A stretch of DNA of 18,039 bases from DAOTZS01 sp034434335 (GCA_034434335.1 DAOTZS010000230.1:1-18039); one strand, 5' to 3'; shown: positions 1 to 8,533, counted from the first letter of the stretch. Notes: a model not told the origin generated them from the sequence alone. Made by a program: numbers and translations.

Positions 1-2
1 CC

Positions 3-3000
3 CTGCCCAGCTGCGGCGGACTGAACATCATCGGCAGTTCAAGCGCCGTCACCCCTACCTGCCCTCTGCCCGATGACGCCGTCTCGGCCAGCGCTACCAG
101 CAATAACGATACCTACAACGACGGCACGGACGTGTACTTCAAACTGGGAGACCTGACCAATGCTGACAGCGACGAAGACTCGGAGTACATCGTCGTCGAG
201 TTCAACGCCCTGGTGGATAACATCACCGGCAACCAGGCGTTCGACAATGCCACCGGCGCGGCCAGCAGCACTACCCGCAGCAACAGCTTTACCGTGCGCG
301 TTGGCGGCAGCCAGGTTGGCTCGGCTTCCAATAGCGTTCCTGTGCGGATAGCTGAACCCGTGATCCGCGATCTGGCCAAGACCATCATCACCTGGCCCAC
401 CGACGCCGGCGATGTGCTGGCTTACTGGCTCACTTTCTCGAACAGTGCCAGCGGCAACGACGCGGCTGCCGCCTTCGACATTGTCATAACAGATACCCTG
501 GACAGCAATCTGATCTTGCAGAGCGTGGAGGGAGCGACGACCAGCGGCACCTGCGGCAACACCCCGTCGACTTTCGCCAGTGTCACCAGTGGCCAGGCGA
601 TCACTGCCACGGTGAGCTGTCTCAATCCAGGGACCTCGGCCACGATTACCATCACAGCCCGGATCAGTGACACCGCGGCGGCCGGCCAGCTCATACCGAA
701 CGCGGCCAACCTCGCCTACACCAGCCTGCCGGGCCCAAACGGTACCGTCAGCAACCCCACCGGCTCGAGCACACCTGGCAGCAGTGGCTCGGCCACCGGC
801 GAACGCGACGGTTCTAGCGGTGTCGGCGGCCTCAACGACTATGTGAGCAGCAGCAGCGTCAGTACTACCTTGAGCGCGCCAACCATTGACAAGCTGGCGC
901 TCAGCCCGGACCAGTACACCATCGGGCAGGAGGTAACCTATACCCTTCTGATCACCCTGCCCGAGGGGATCACGCGCGATCTGGTTGTCTTCGATGATCT
1001 GCCGGCCGGCATGGCCTATGTCAGCTCGCAGGTCATCACCACCGCGAGCGGCAGCGGCGGCCTGCTGACAGAAGACTTCAACGGCATCCTGCCCAGCCCG
1101 GTCATCACCGCGCCCGGTGGCAGCGGCGGCGACGTGACCTTTACCTTTGGCAACACCACTGTCCACGCCGACAACAACCCGGCCAACGACCGCTTCCTGA
1201 TCCGGCTGACCGCAGTAGTGCTCAACATCCTGGCCAACCAGGACGGCACCGTCCTCACGAACCAGGCCTCGCTGCGCTACACCGATCCGGAGAGCGGCAC
1301 GACCACCATCCCCGATCCCACCCCGCCGACGTTGACGGTGGTGGAGCCGGTGCTGGCCCTGAGCAAGACCATCCTGAACCTGCCCTCACCGCCCGACGCC
1401 GGTGGGGTGATCACCTACCAGGTGGTTATCTCTCATAGTGCGGCCAGCCATGCACCAGCCTACGACGTGGTCATGACCGACACCGTGCCGGCCGGGCTGA
1501 TCAACGCGGCAGTGGTCGGCGTGAGCGCCAGCGGCATCACGCCTCCTTCGGCCGAGGTCACCGCCGGCCAGTGGCGCGTGCCCAATACGGCCGACGGCAC
1601 ATTCGACCTGCCGCTGGGCGCGGCGGTGACGGTGACGATCCAGGCCGAGCTGGATAGCGGCGTGACCCCCGGTCAGCGCATCACCAACACCGCCGTGGTG
1701 ACCTGGAGCTCGCTGGACGGCACCGTGGCCGAGGAGCGGCACAGCGGCGACGGGCTGCTGAACGGTGGCGGGCTGAACGATTACGAGCTGCGCGCCAGCG
1801 TCGGCTTTGACGTGGCCGGCATCGCCCTGAGCAAGGCCCTGGAGGCAACTTCGGCGGCCCACACGTCCGGCAGCAACGTGACTATTGGCGAGATCATCAC
1901 CTACACCCTGGCCATCACCCTGCCCGAGGGCACCACGCCCGGTCTGGTGCTCACCGATGTCCTGCCCTCAGGCCTGGCCTACGTGACCGGCACGGCCTCG
2001 GTGGACACGAGCGGCTTTGGTGGCACGGTGCCTGCCCCCACTGTGACGGGCGGCAACGGCGATGGCGACGACGTGATCCTGACCTTCGGCACCATTACCG
2101 TCACCAACGACAACAACCCGGCCAACAACAGCTTCACCGTGCGGCTGCAGGCGCGCGTCCTGGACGTGCCTGGCAACGTGGGCACCAACCCGCCCGGCCA
2201 GACTGCCCTGCCCAACAGCGCCAACGCCAGCGTGCCTGGCGGCCCCTCGGCCAATGCCGGCCCGGTGACCGCCACCGTGGTGGAGCCGAAGCTGGTGATC
2301 GCCAAGCACTTCAGCCCGGCCCAGGCGGCTGCCAACGACACGGTTACAGTGACGCTGGTGGTCACCAACACCGGCACCTCCGACGCCTTCGACGTGATCA
2401 TCGAAGACCCCCTGTCCCAGGCCAAATGGACGGCCATCAGCGAGGGGAGCACGCCATCAGGTTTCACCTTTGCGGCCATTTCCACCCCGCCCACCACCAC
2501 CGTGCGCTACAGCGGTGGCACGGTAGCCGCCAGCGCAACGCTGACCTTCACCTTCCAGGCAACCCTGACGGCTGATGTCACCGCCGGCGAGCTGCTGACC
2601 AACACGGCCACCGTTACCCAGGCTACCACCCTGCCCGGCAGCGAGCCCGGCGAGCGGGACGAACCAGACGTCAGCGCGCAGGACACCCTGCTCATCACCG
2701 CGCCCGACGTTGCCCTGGAAAAGAGCGATGGCCTGGCCAGCCTGGTCCCCGGCCAGACCACCGTCTATACCCTGACAGTTAGCAACGTAGGCGACCGGGA
2801 TGCCACCGGTGTGGTCATCAGCGACACCGTGCCTAACTACATGACTTTCAACTCCGGCGCCAGCGACCCCGGCTGGAGCTGTGTCCCCGACGGCAACCCC
2901 GGCGCTGTCTGCACCTACACCGTGGGCAACCTGACGGCCGGCAACAGTGTGGCCGTCCACTTCGCCCTGACGCTGGCCAACCCCGTCCCGGCCGGCCTGG

Positions 3001-5126
3001 ACCAGGTCACCAATACGGCATATGCCGCCGACGATGGCACCCACGGCTCTGACCCCAACCCGGCCAACAACACGGCTTCCGACACCGACACGGTAGTCGC
3101 CGCGCCCGACCTGACCGTAGCCAAGAGCGACGGCGTCACATCGGCTCTGCCCGGCCAGGTCCTCACCTACACCTTGACGATCGCTAACGTGGGCAATCAG
3201 GATGCCACCGGCGTGCATGTGACCGACACCCTGCCGGCCCCCACGACCTTCGTGGGTCCCAGCGACGGCGGCACGGAATCGGCCGGCGTGGTCACCTGGG
3301 CCCCCTTCAACCTGAGCGCCGGCGCAACCGTTACCCGCAGCGTGACGGTGCGGGTGGACGATCCGCTGCCGGTAGGCACGAGTGCCATCACCAACACGGC
3401 CTCCGTGGCCGACGATGGTGCCAACGGCCCCGACCCGACTCCCGCCAACAACACGGCTTCCGACACCGACACCATCAACGCCTCCGACCTGGGCATCACC
3501 AAGTCGGACACGCCCGACCCGGTGGCTGCCGGCCAGCCGTTGACCTACACGCTGACCGTGACCAACTACGGCCCGTCCGACGCTACCGGCGTGACCGTCA
3601 CCGACACCTTACCGACCAGTGTAACACTGGTGTCTGCGACTCCAGCCCAGGGCTATTGCAGCGGCACAGCCCCCCTGGTCTGCTCCCTGGGCGGCCTGGC
3701 CGGTGGCGCCTCGACCACCATCACGGTCGTGGTAACGGTTGATAGCCAGGCGCCGGGGACGCTGCTCAACAGCGCCGAGGTGCACGGCGACCAACCCGAC
3801 GTCGCCCCGGCCAACAACACGGCCACGGCCCAGACCACCGTGTACCATCCCGGTATCGCCATCGCCAAGACACCCGACCTGCAGTTCGCCCACAGCGGCG
3901 ACACGATCACGTTTACCATCGCTGTTACCAACACCGGTGACGTGACGGTGACCAACGTGACGGTGGACGACCCGTTGGCGTCGGACTGCAACAAGTCCAT
4001 CGGCGAGCTGGCGGCCGGAGCCAGCACCACCTACACCTGCACCGTGAGCAATGTGACGGCCGACTTCACCAACGTGGCGAGTGTGACCGGCACGCCGCCG
4101 GTGGGGCCGGAGGTGACCGATTCCGATGACGCGGCGGTGGATGTCATCCATCCCGCCATCGCGCTCGAGAAGGCCGGCCCCACCCTCTCCTGGGTGGGAG
4201 CCACCAACATCTACACCTTCACGGTTACCAACCCCGGGGACACCCCCCTCAGCAGCATCACGGTCACCGACACTCTGTGCGGCGCGGCCACCTACGTGTC
4301 GGGCGACGACGGGGACGGCTGGCTCGAGCTGATGGAAAGCTGGACTTTCACCTGCACCTATCAGGTGCAGTCCGGCGACCCAGACCCCCTGCCCAACACC
4401 GCCACCGCCCGCGGGACCGATCGGTTGGGAGGCCAGGTCAGCGCCACCGACGACTGGAGCACCGACCTCCTCGTTGGCCGGCTGGGAGATTTTGTCTGGC
4501 TTGATATAGACGGCGATGGCGTGCAAGCTGTGACCGAGACCCTTGGCATCGCCAATGTGCCACTGCACATCACCGGGCTGGATGCCAATGGAGCCACCGT
4601 GGACATTACTGTCACCACCTCGATCACCGGCTACTACATGGTTGAGAACCTGGTGCCGGGGACGTATACGGTTACTGCTCCGGCCAACTTCGGCGGTTAC
4701 CTGCTCTCCTCCAGCAGCCCGTTGAGCACCACCCTGATGCTTGGTTCGCTCGAGGATCTGGACCTCGACTTTGGCTACAGCTTACCAACCGCGGTGCTGG
4801 TCACTGACTTCAGCGCAAGGGCGGACCTCGCTTCCGTAACCCTGACCTGGCAAGCATGGCTGATGGAAGGCATGGCTACAGCTCCGCGCTTCCATGTGTG
4901 GCGGGCGGAGGTAGAGGGAGCCTGGAAACGGCTGACCGGTGTCCCGGTGGAGCCGTTCAGGTATGAGGGGCAGCGCGCCGAATATAGTTTCATAGATCTG
5001 GCCGTAGCTCCTGGGAGCACCTATCTTTACAAGTTGGAGGGTGAAGATGGCTTGACATACGGACCATGGGAGGTGAGAATACCTGCTGCATATAAACATC
5101 GTCTGTACCTGCCTTTGCTTCGCTGA
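3..5126 (+). CDS. Giant DUF11-repeat surface protein, 5' partial
   Basis: The frame is open from base 3, so the gene begins upstream; the GTG at 132 is an internal valine, not a start. The visible 1707 residues hold about ten DUF11-type beta-sandwich repeats, starting near residues 118, 295, 452, 608, 764, 903, 1037, 1163, 1286 and 1385. Each opens with a motif such as LTVAKSD, has a central VTDTLP and ends with ITNTAxV. An SdrD_B-like domain (about 1493-1597, opening LGDFVWLDIDGDG) and a fibronectin-III-like domain (about 1600-1695) follow, then the tail YKHRLYLPLLR. There is no LPxTG motif and no C-terminal membrane helix. DUF11 proteins are typically secreted adhesins, sheath or S-layer-like components; a surface structural role is inferred. 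The next gene is a tandem paralogue 134 bp downstream. Confidence 0.9.
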   Translation: MPSCGGLNIIGSSSAVTPTCPLPDDAVSASATSNNDTYNDGTDVYFKLGDLTNADSDEDSEYIVVEFNALVDNITGNQAFDNATGAASSTTRSNSFTVRVGGSQVGSASNSVPVRIAEPVIRDLAKTIITWPTDAGDVLAYWLTFSNSASGNDAAAAFDIVITDTLDSNLILQSVEGATTSGTCGNTPSTFASVTSGQAITATVSCLNPGTSATITITARISDTAAAGQLIPNAANLAYTSLPGPNGTVSNPTGSSTPGSSGSATGERDGSSGVGGLNDYVSSSSVSTTLSAPTIDKLALSPDQYTIGQEVTYTLLITLPEGITRDLVVFDDLPAGMAYVSSQVITTASGSGGLLTEDFNGILPSPVITAPGGSGGDVTFTFGNTTVHADNNPANDRFLIRLTAVVLNILANQDGTVLTNQASLRYTDPESGTTTIPDPTPPTLTVVEPVLALSKTILNLPSPPDAGGVITYQVVISHSAASHAPAYDVVMTDTVPAGLINAAVVGVSASGITPPSAEVTAGQWRVPNTADGTFDLPLGAAVTVTIQAELDSGVTPGQRITNTAVVTWSSLDGTVAEERHSGDGLLNGGGLNDYELRASVGFDVAGIALSKALEATSAAHTSGSNVTIGEIITYTLAITLPEGTTPGLVLTDVLPSGLAYVTGTASVDTSGFGGTVPAPTVTGGNGDGDDVILTFGTITVTNDNNPANNSFTVRLQARVLDVPGNVGTNPPGQTALPNSANASVPGGPSANAGPVTATVVEPKLVIAKHFSPAQAAANDTVTVTLVVTNTGTSDAFDVIIEDPLSQAKWTAISEGSTPSGFTFAAISTPPTTTVRYSGGTVAASATLTFTFQATLTADVTAGELLTNTATVTQATTLPGSEPGERDEPDVSAQDTLLITAPDVALEKSDGLASLVPGQTTVYTLTVSNVGDRDATGVVISDTVPNYMTFNSGASDPGWSCVPDGNPGAVCTYTVGNLTAGNSVAVHFALTLANPVPAGLDQVTNTAYAADDGTHGSDPNPANNTASDTDTVVAAPDLTVAKSDGVTSALPGQVLTYTLTIANVGNQDATGVHVTDTLPAPTTFVGPSDGGTESAGVVTWAPFNLSAGATVTRSVTVRVDDPLPVGTSAITNTASVADDGANGPDPTPANNTASDTDTINASDLGITKSDTPDPVAAGQPLTYTLTVTNYGPSDATGVTVTDTLPTSVTLVSATPAQGYCSGTAPLVCSLGGLAGGASTTITVVVTVDSQAPGTLLNSAEVHGDQPDVAPANNTATAQTTVYHPGIAIAKTPDLQFAHSGDTITFTIAVTNTGDVTVTNVTVDDPLASDCNKSIGELAAGASTTYTCTVSNVTADFTNVASVTGTPPVGPEVTDSDDAAVDVIHPAIALEKAGPTLSWVGATNIYTFTVTNPGDTPLSSITVTDTLCGAATYVSGDDGDGWLELMESWTFTCTYQVQSGDPDPLPNTATARGTDRLGGQVSATDDWSTDLLVGRLGDFVWLDIDGDGVQAVTETLGIANVPLHITGLDANGATVDITVTTSITGYYMVENLVPGTYTVTAPANFGGYLLSSSSPLSTTLMLGSLEDLDLDFGYSLPTAVLVTDFSARADLASVTLTWQAWLMEGMATAPRFHVWRAEVEGAWKRLTGVPVEPFRYEGQRAEYSFIDLAVAPGSTYLYKLEGEDGLTYGPWEVRIPAAYKHRLYLPLLR
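4249..4468 (+). repeat. 220-bp block shared with 7598-7817 (copy 1)
   Basis: This stretch encodes most of the last DUF11 repeat of the first surface gene. It matches 7598-7817 in the second gene at a constant offset of 3349 bases with only about five mismatches by eye. DNA on both sides is clearly more diverged, although the proteins stay homologous. The sharp identity edge points to recent gene conversion or duplication. Confidence 0.9.
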
Positions 5127-5248
5127 TAGGATCGTGCTAGACACTGGTTCGCTTCTAATGAAGTGCTACCCTATGGAACGGAGGGAGTGAGGGGCCATGA
5201 AGGCTCGAGGAGACAGAAAGTGTTAACCAAATTTTGAACCACTACCAC
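5127..5248 (+). other. Spacer between tandem surface genes
   Basis: Short gap between the two DUF11 genes. I see no convincing -35/-10 pair and no strong hairpin with a T-tract, so the second gene may be co-transcribed with the first. A TTG at 5234 is in frame with the second gene but has no ribosome binding site at a useful distance. Confidence 0.4.
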
Positions 5249-5254
5249 GGAGGA
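5249..5254 (+). promoter_or_regulatory. Ribosome binding site of second surface gene
   Basis: GGAGGA lies 6 bases before the ATG at 5261. It fixes that ATG as the start in preference to the upstream in-frame TTG at 5234. Confidence 0.85.
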
Positions 5255-5260
5255 AAGACG

Positions 5261-5878
5261 ATGTTCACACACTATGGCTTGCACAAAAACTCTAATCGGG
5301 GGCTGTTAAACATCATGCTGTTGGCAGCCCTTATAGGCAGCTTCTTGCCGGCCCTACCTGCCACAGCGGCTCAGATGGCAGACTTGCCCCCGCGGGTGGT
5401 AGTCGGCTCACCTTATGCGCCGGACTCCCCAGTACTGACGGTCGACAAGACGCTGCTGGCCCCTGCCGGCCGCTCGACCTTGCTGATTGGTGAGGAGGCC
5501 GTCTTCCAGATCGTTGTGACAAACACTGGCGACTCTACGATCATCTATGTGCCTCAAACAGACGAATTCGACAATGCCTGCCTCATGTTCGCTCCTAAGG
5601 CTGACCCGGTGGAAAGCAGCTACGACAACGCCAGAGGCATCATAGAGTGGGCCAACCTGGTCATTTCCAATGGTCACTATCTGGCCCCAGGTGAGAGTTT
5701 CACCACCACCGTCCGCTTTGATGTCGTTGGCTCCAGCAACAACGGATACAACACCGGCATAGTATCCGGGGCTGTGGACGAAAACAACCAGTCCGTCCCC
5801 GTGGCTTCAGATATCATATCATTACCTTCACCTGCGCCGCGCCGGCCAGCATCGGCGATTACGTCTGGCACGACCTGA
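5261..5878 (+). CDS. DUF11/SdrD_B surface protein, N-terminal part (frameshifted)
   Basis: This frame carries the start of the second surface protein. Residues 1 to about 38 form a secretion signal: a short basic/polar N-region, a hydrophobic core (LLNIMLLAALIGSFLPALPA) and a likely cleavage after TAA. A DUF11-like domain follows, with VDKTLL near its start, a TDEFD motif and a later YNTGIVSG. After residue about 184 (SDI) the frame loses homology, becomes Pro/Ala/Ser-rich and stops. The true continuation (ITFTCAAPASIGDY) is in the frame one base back, beginning about 5815-5821. The gene is therefore split by a one-base loss (or equivalent) in 5812-5821. This may be a sequencing or assembly error or a real mutation. 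It sits directly after its paralogue. Confidence 0.85.
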   Translation: MFTHYGLHKNSNRGLLNIMLLAALIGSFLPALPATAAQMADLPPRVVVGSPYAPDSPVLTVDKTLLAPAGRSTLLIGEEAVFQIVVTNTGDSTIIYVPQTDEFDNACLMFAPKADPVESSYDNARGIIEWANLVISNGHYLAPGESFTTTVRFDVVGSSNNGYNTGIVSGAVDENNQSVPVASDIISLPSPAPRRPASAITSGTT

Positions 5879-8472
5879 ACGGCAACGGCCTGCAGGATGA
5901 AGGGCCGGGCGCGGGGTTGAACGGCGTGACCGTCTACCTCTACCTGGACGACGGCGATGGTATCTTCGAGCCCGGCGTTGATGATGTCTTGGTGGCCACG
6001 AAGGTGACCAGCGGCGACGGGAGCTACCTGTTCGATATGCTTCTTGCGGGCAGCTACTGGGTGGACGTGGATGAGACCACCCTGCCGGCCGGCCTGACCC
6101 TGACGGTTGGCACCGATCCGCTGCTGGTAACTGTGAACTACAGCGACAACTATCTGGATGCGGACTTCGGCTACAGCGGTGCTGACCTTTCCATTGTCAA
6201 GCTTGACGGGGCCGACCCCGTAGCCGTGGGTGGAGTGCTTACCTACACGCTAACCATCTCCAACAGTGGTCCCTCCTACGCGTTGAATGTAGTTGTGACC
6301 GATACATTGCCCACGGGCCTGACTTTCGTAGCCGCTACACCACCTCAGGCAAGTGGCCCCAACCCCCTGGTCTGGAACCTGGGCACCATCCCGGTTGGCG
6401 AGAGCCGCACTATCGTTGTGACGACCACAGTTAGCGCCTCTACCGGCGGCACCGTGGTCAACGAAGCTGAAGTTGCCACCACCACACCCGATCCGGTACC
6501 AACCAACAATTACGATAGCGAGCCGACCCTTATCATCAAGCCAGGGGTGGATATCCAGAAGATGCCAGACCTGCAGCAGGCGTGGGTGGGCGATACGGTG
6601 ACCTTCACGATCCGGGTAGAGAACACAGGTGATGCGACGCTGGCGCCGGTGGTGGTGACCGACACCCTGGCCCCAGACTGTAATCGGACGTTCCTCTCTC
6701 TGGCGGCCAGCCAGGCCCTGACCTACACCTGCACCGTGACAAACGTGACTACAGACTTCACCAACGTGGCGTATGTAGCCGGCACGCCGCCAGCAGGGCC
6801 AGACGTGACGGATAGCGACACCGCGGCCGTGGACGTGATCCATCCGGCGATCCGTATCGTCAAGACCCCGGGAGCAACACAGGTGCCGCCGGGCACGCAG
6901 GTAACATACATCTACGCCACATCGAACGTCGGAGATGTGCCATTGGCGAACGTGACAGTAACCGACGACCAGTGCAGCCCGGTGACACCGATCCCACCGA
7001 CCGGCTATAACGTGGGAGACACGAATAATAACGGCCTGCTGGATGTGGGCGAGACGTGGCAGTACCGGTGTAGTGCTGTGTTGACTGAGGACACCACCAA
7101 CACGGCCACGGCCAGCGCGGTGGATCCTCTAGACAGGCCAGTGAGCGACGATGACACAGCGTTCGTGAACGTGCTCAAGCCGGGCCTGGATATTGCCAAA
7201 GTGGCGGATCCAACGGTAGTTTATCCGGGCACCACAGTGTCGTATACCTATACCGTGACCAACCCCGGTTCAGACCCGGCTTACAATGTCCAGGTGACGG
7301 ACGACAAGTGCAGCCCGGTGGTCTATCAGGGTGGTGACACGAACACGAATAATGCGCTGGACGTCGGCGAAACCTGGACCTACACCTGCTCGACGACGCT
7401 AACTGTGGATACAGTCAACACCGCTACCGTCACTGGCAAGGACGCTCTCGGCAACCCGGTGTCACCCGACCAAGACACTGCCACGGTGGATGTTATCAAC
7501 CCTGCCATTGCGTTGAGCAAGACAGGACCGGCGGCATCATGGCTGGGGGCTACGAACGTGTATACTTTCGTGGTCACCAACGTCGGTGACACACCCCTCA
7601 GCGGCATCACGGTCACCGACACTCTGTGCGGCGCGGCCACCTACGTGTCGGGTGACGACGGGGACGGCTGGCTCGAGCTGACGGAAAGCTGGACTTTCAC
7701 CTGCACCTATCAGGTGCAGTCCGGCGACCCAGACCCCCTGCCCAACACCGCTACCGCCCGCGGGACCGATCTGTTGGGAGGCCAGGTCAGCGCCACCGAC
7801 GACTGGAGCACCGACCTGGTCTTCTGCCGCATCGGGGACATGACCTTCATAGACATGAATAGTAACGGGGTATATGAACCGGGCACCGATTTCGGCTTTG
7901 GCAATGTACCTCTGCACATCACCGGGCTGGATGCTAATGGCGCTACCGTAGATATCACCGTCACCACCTCGATCACCGGTTACTACCTTGTCGAGAATCT
8001 GCTGCCCGGCACATATACGGTCACAGCCCCTGCGGTCTATAGTGGCCATGGGCTCGTGTCGGCCAGCCCGCTGACTACTACCCTGACACCTGCAGCCAGC
8101 GAAGACCTGAGCCTGGACTTCATCTACGCCCCGCCGACCGCCGTCAACCTGCTGGCGCTCGAGGCGGCGTTTGAGCCTGGTGGCCAGGCGGTGCGGATGC
8201 GCTGGGTTGTCGAAAGCGGAGTGGGGGAGGTCACTGGCTTCCTGGTCTACCGCTCGGACAACCCTAAAGGGCCGTTTGAGCGCATCACTGCGGAGCCGAT
8301 CCCGGCCAACAGGCCCGGCCTGGCCGAGTACGAGTACCTGGATACGAGGGCCGACCCCGCGCGGGCGTACTGGTATGCCCTGCAGGTGCTTCCAGGTGGA
8401 AGCTGGCTGGGCCCTATAGCCACATCCCCCTACGCCCCTCGCCGGGCTTTCCTGCCATTCCTGCCTCGCTGA
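5815..8472 (+). CDS. DUF11/SdrD_B surface protein, C-terminal part (frameshifted)
   Basis: This is the continuation of the second surface gene in a different frame; that frame is open from 5722. I see no start codon of its own with a ribosome binding site; the TTG at 5917 lies inside the first domain. Order: SdrD_B-like domain (5848-6175, SIGDYVWHDLNGNGLQDE), five DUF11 repeats beginning near 6180, 6545, 6850, 7180 and 7500, a second SdrD_B-like domain (7820-8125), a fibronectin-III-like domain (8135-8440) and the tail RRAFLPFLPR. Repeats three to five carry EF-hand-like acidic loops such as DTNNNGLLDVGE. The C-terminal half parallels the preceding gene domain by domain. With one base restored, the whole protein would be about 1070 residues. 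A secreted fibre or adhesin role is inferred from the family. Confidence 0.85.
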   Translation, partial: HIITFTCAAPASIGDYVWHDLNGNGLQDEGPGAGLNGVTVYLYLDDGDGIFEPGVDDVLVATKVTSGDGSYLFDMLLAGSYWVDVDETTLPAGLTLTVGTDPLLVTVNYSDNYLDADFGYSGADLSIVKLDGADPVAVGGVLTYTLTISNSGPSYALNVVVTDTLPTGLTFVAATPPQASGPNPLVWNLGTIPVGESRTIVVTTTVSASTGGTVVNEAEVATTTPDPVPTNNYDSEPTLIIKPGVDIQKMPDLQQAWVGDTVTFTIRVENTGDATLAPVVVTDTLAPDCNRTFLSLAASQALTYTCTVTNVTTDFTNVAYVAGTPPAGPDVTDSDTAAVDVIHPAIRIVKTPGATQVPPGTQVTYIYATSNVGDVPLANVTVTDDQCSPVTPIPPTGYNVGDTNNNGLLDVGETWQYRCSAVLTEDTTNTATASAVDPLDRPVSDDDTAFVNVLKPGLDIAKVADPTVVYPGTTVSYTYTVTNPGSDPAYNVQVTDDKCSPVVYQGGDTNTNNALDVGETWTYTCSTTLTVDTVNTATVTGKDALGNPVSPDQDTATVDVINPAIALSKTGPAASWLGATNVYTFVVTNVGDTPLSGITVTDTLCGAATYVSGDDGDGWLELTESWTFTCTYQVQSGDPDPLPNTATARGTDLLGGQVSATDDWSTDLVFCRIGDMTFIDMNSNGVYEPGTDFGFGNVPLHITGLDANGATVDITVTTSITGYYLVENLLPGTYTVTAPAVYSGHGLVSASPLTTTLTPAASEDLSLDFIYAPPTAVNLLALEAAFEPGGQAVRMRWVVESGVGEVTGFLVYRSDNPKGPFERITAEPIPANRPGLAEYEYLDTRADPARAYWYALQVLPGGSWLGPIATSPYAPRRAFLPFLPR
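7598..7817 (+). repeat. 220-bp block shared with 4249-4468 (copy 2)
   Basis: Second copy of the near-identical block, in the last DUF11 repeat of the second surface gene. Differences from copy 1 are single bases, several of them synonymous. Homology continues more weakly into the following SdrD_B-like domain. Confidence 0.9.
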
Positions 8473-8487
8473 GCGCGATAAAGTCGG

Positions 8488-8527
8488 ACGTGGTTCTGGG
8501 GACGTGAAGCCGGCCCCAGAACCACGT
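8488..8527 (+). terminator. Hairpin after surface gene
   Basis: Perfect 14-base inverted repeat, ACGTGGTTCTGGGG paired with CCCCAGAACCACGT, around a 12-base loop, beginning 15 bases after the stop at 8472. No T-tract follows, so it may act as an mRNA 3'-end stabiliser or factor-assisted terminator rather than a classical intrinsic terminator. Confidence 0.65.
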
Positions 8528-8533
8528 CTGAGG

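Noticed and set aside
132..134. GTG at 132 as the start of the first surface gene
   Set aside because: The frame stays open with domain-like sequence back to base 3 and no ribosome binding site precedes 132; the gene simply starts outside the window.
2700..3490. Regularly spaced repeats suggesting a CRISPR-like array
   Set aside because: Spacing is about 380 bases and the repeats are module borders of a coding sequence; there are no short identical repeats with unique spacers and no cas genes.
39..4568. Long open frames on the - strand across the first surface gene (39-1166, 1386-1862, 2457-3218, 3609-4568)
   Set aside because: They are shadows of a GC-rich, Thr/Ala/Asp-rich repeat gene: biased Gly/Val/Arg/His composition, no ribosome binding sites, no recognisable domains.
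5234..5236. TTG at 5234 as the start of the second surface gene
   Set aside because: It lacks a ribosome binding site, whereas the ATG at 5261 has GGAGGA six bases before it and begins a normal signal peptide.
5806..5830. Programmed -1 ribosomal frameshift in the second surface gene
   Set aside because: No slippery heptamer (X XXY YYZ) is in the right phase at the junction; codons there read GAT ATC ATA TCA. A mutation or sequence error is simpler.
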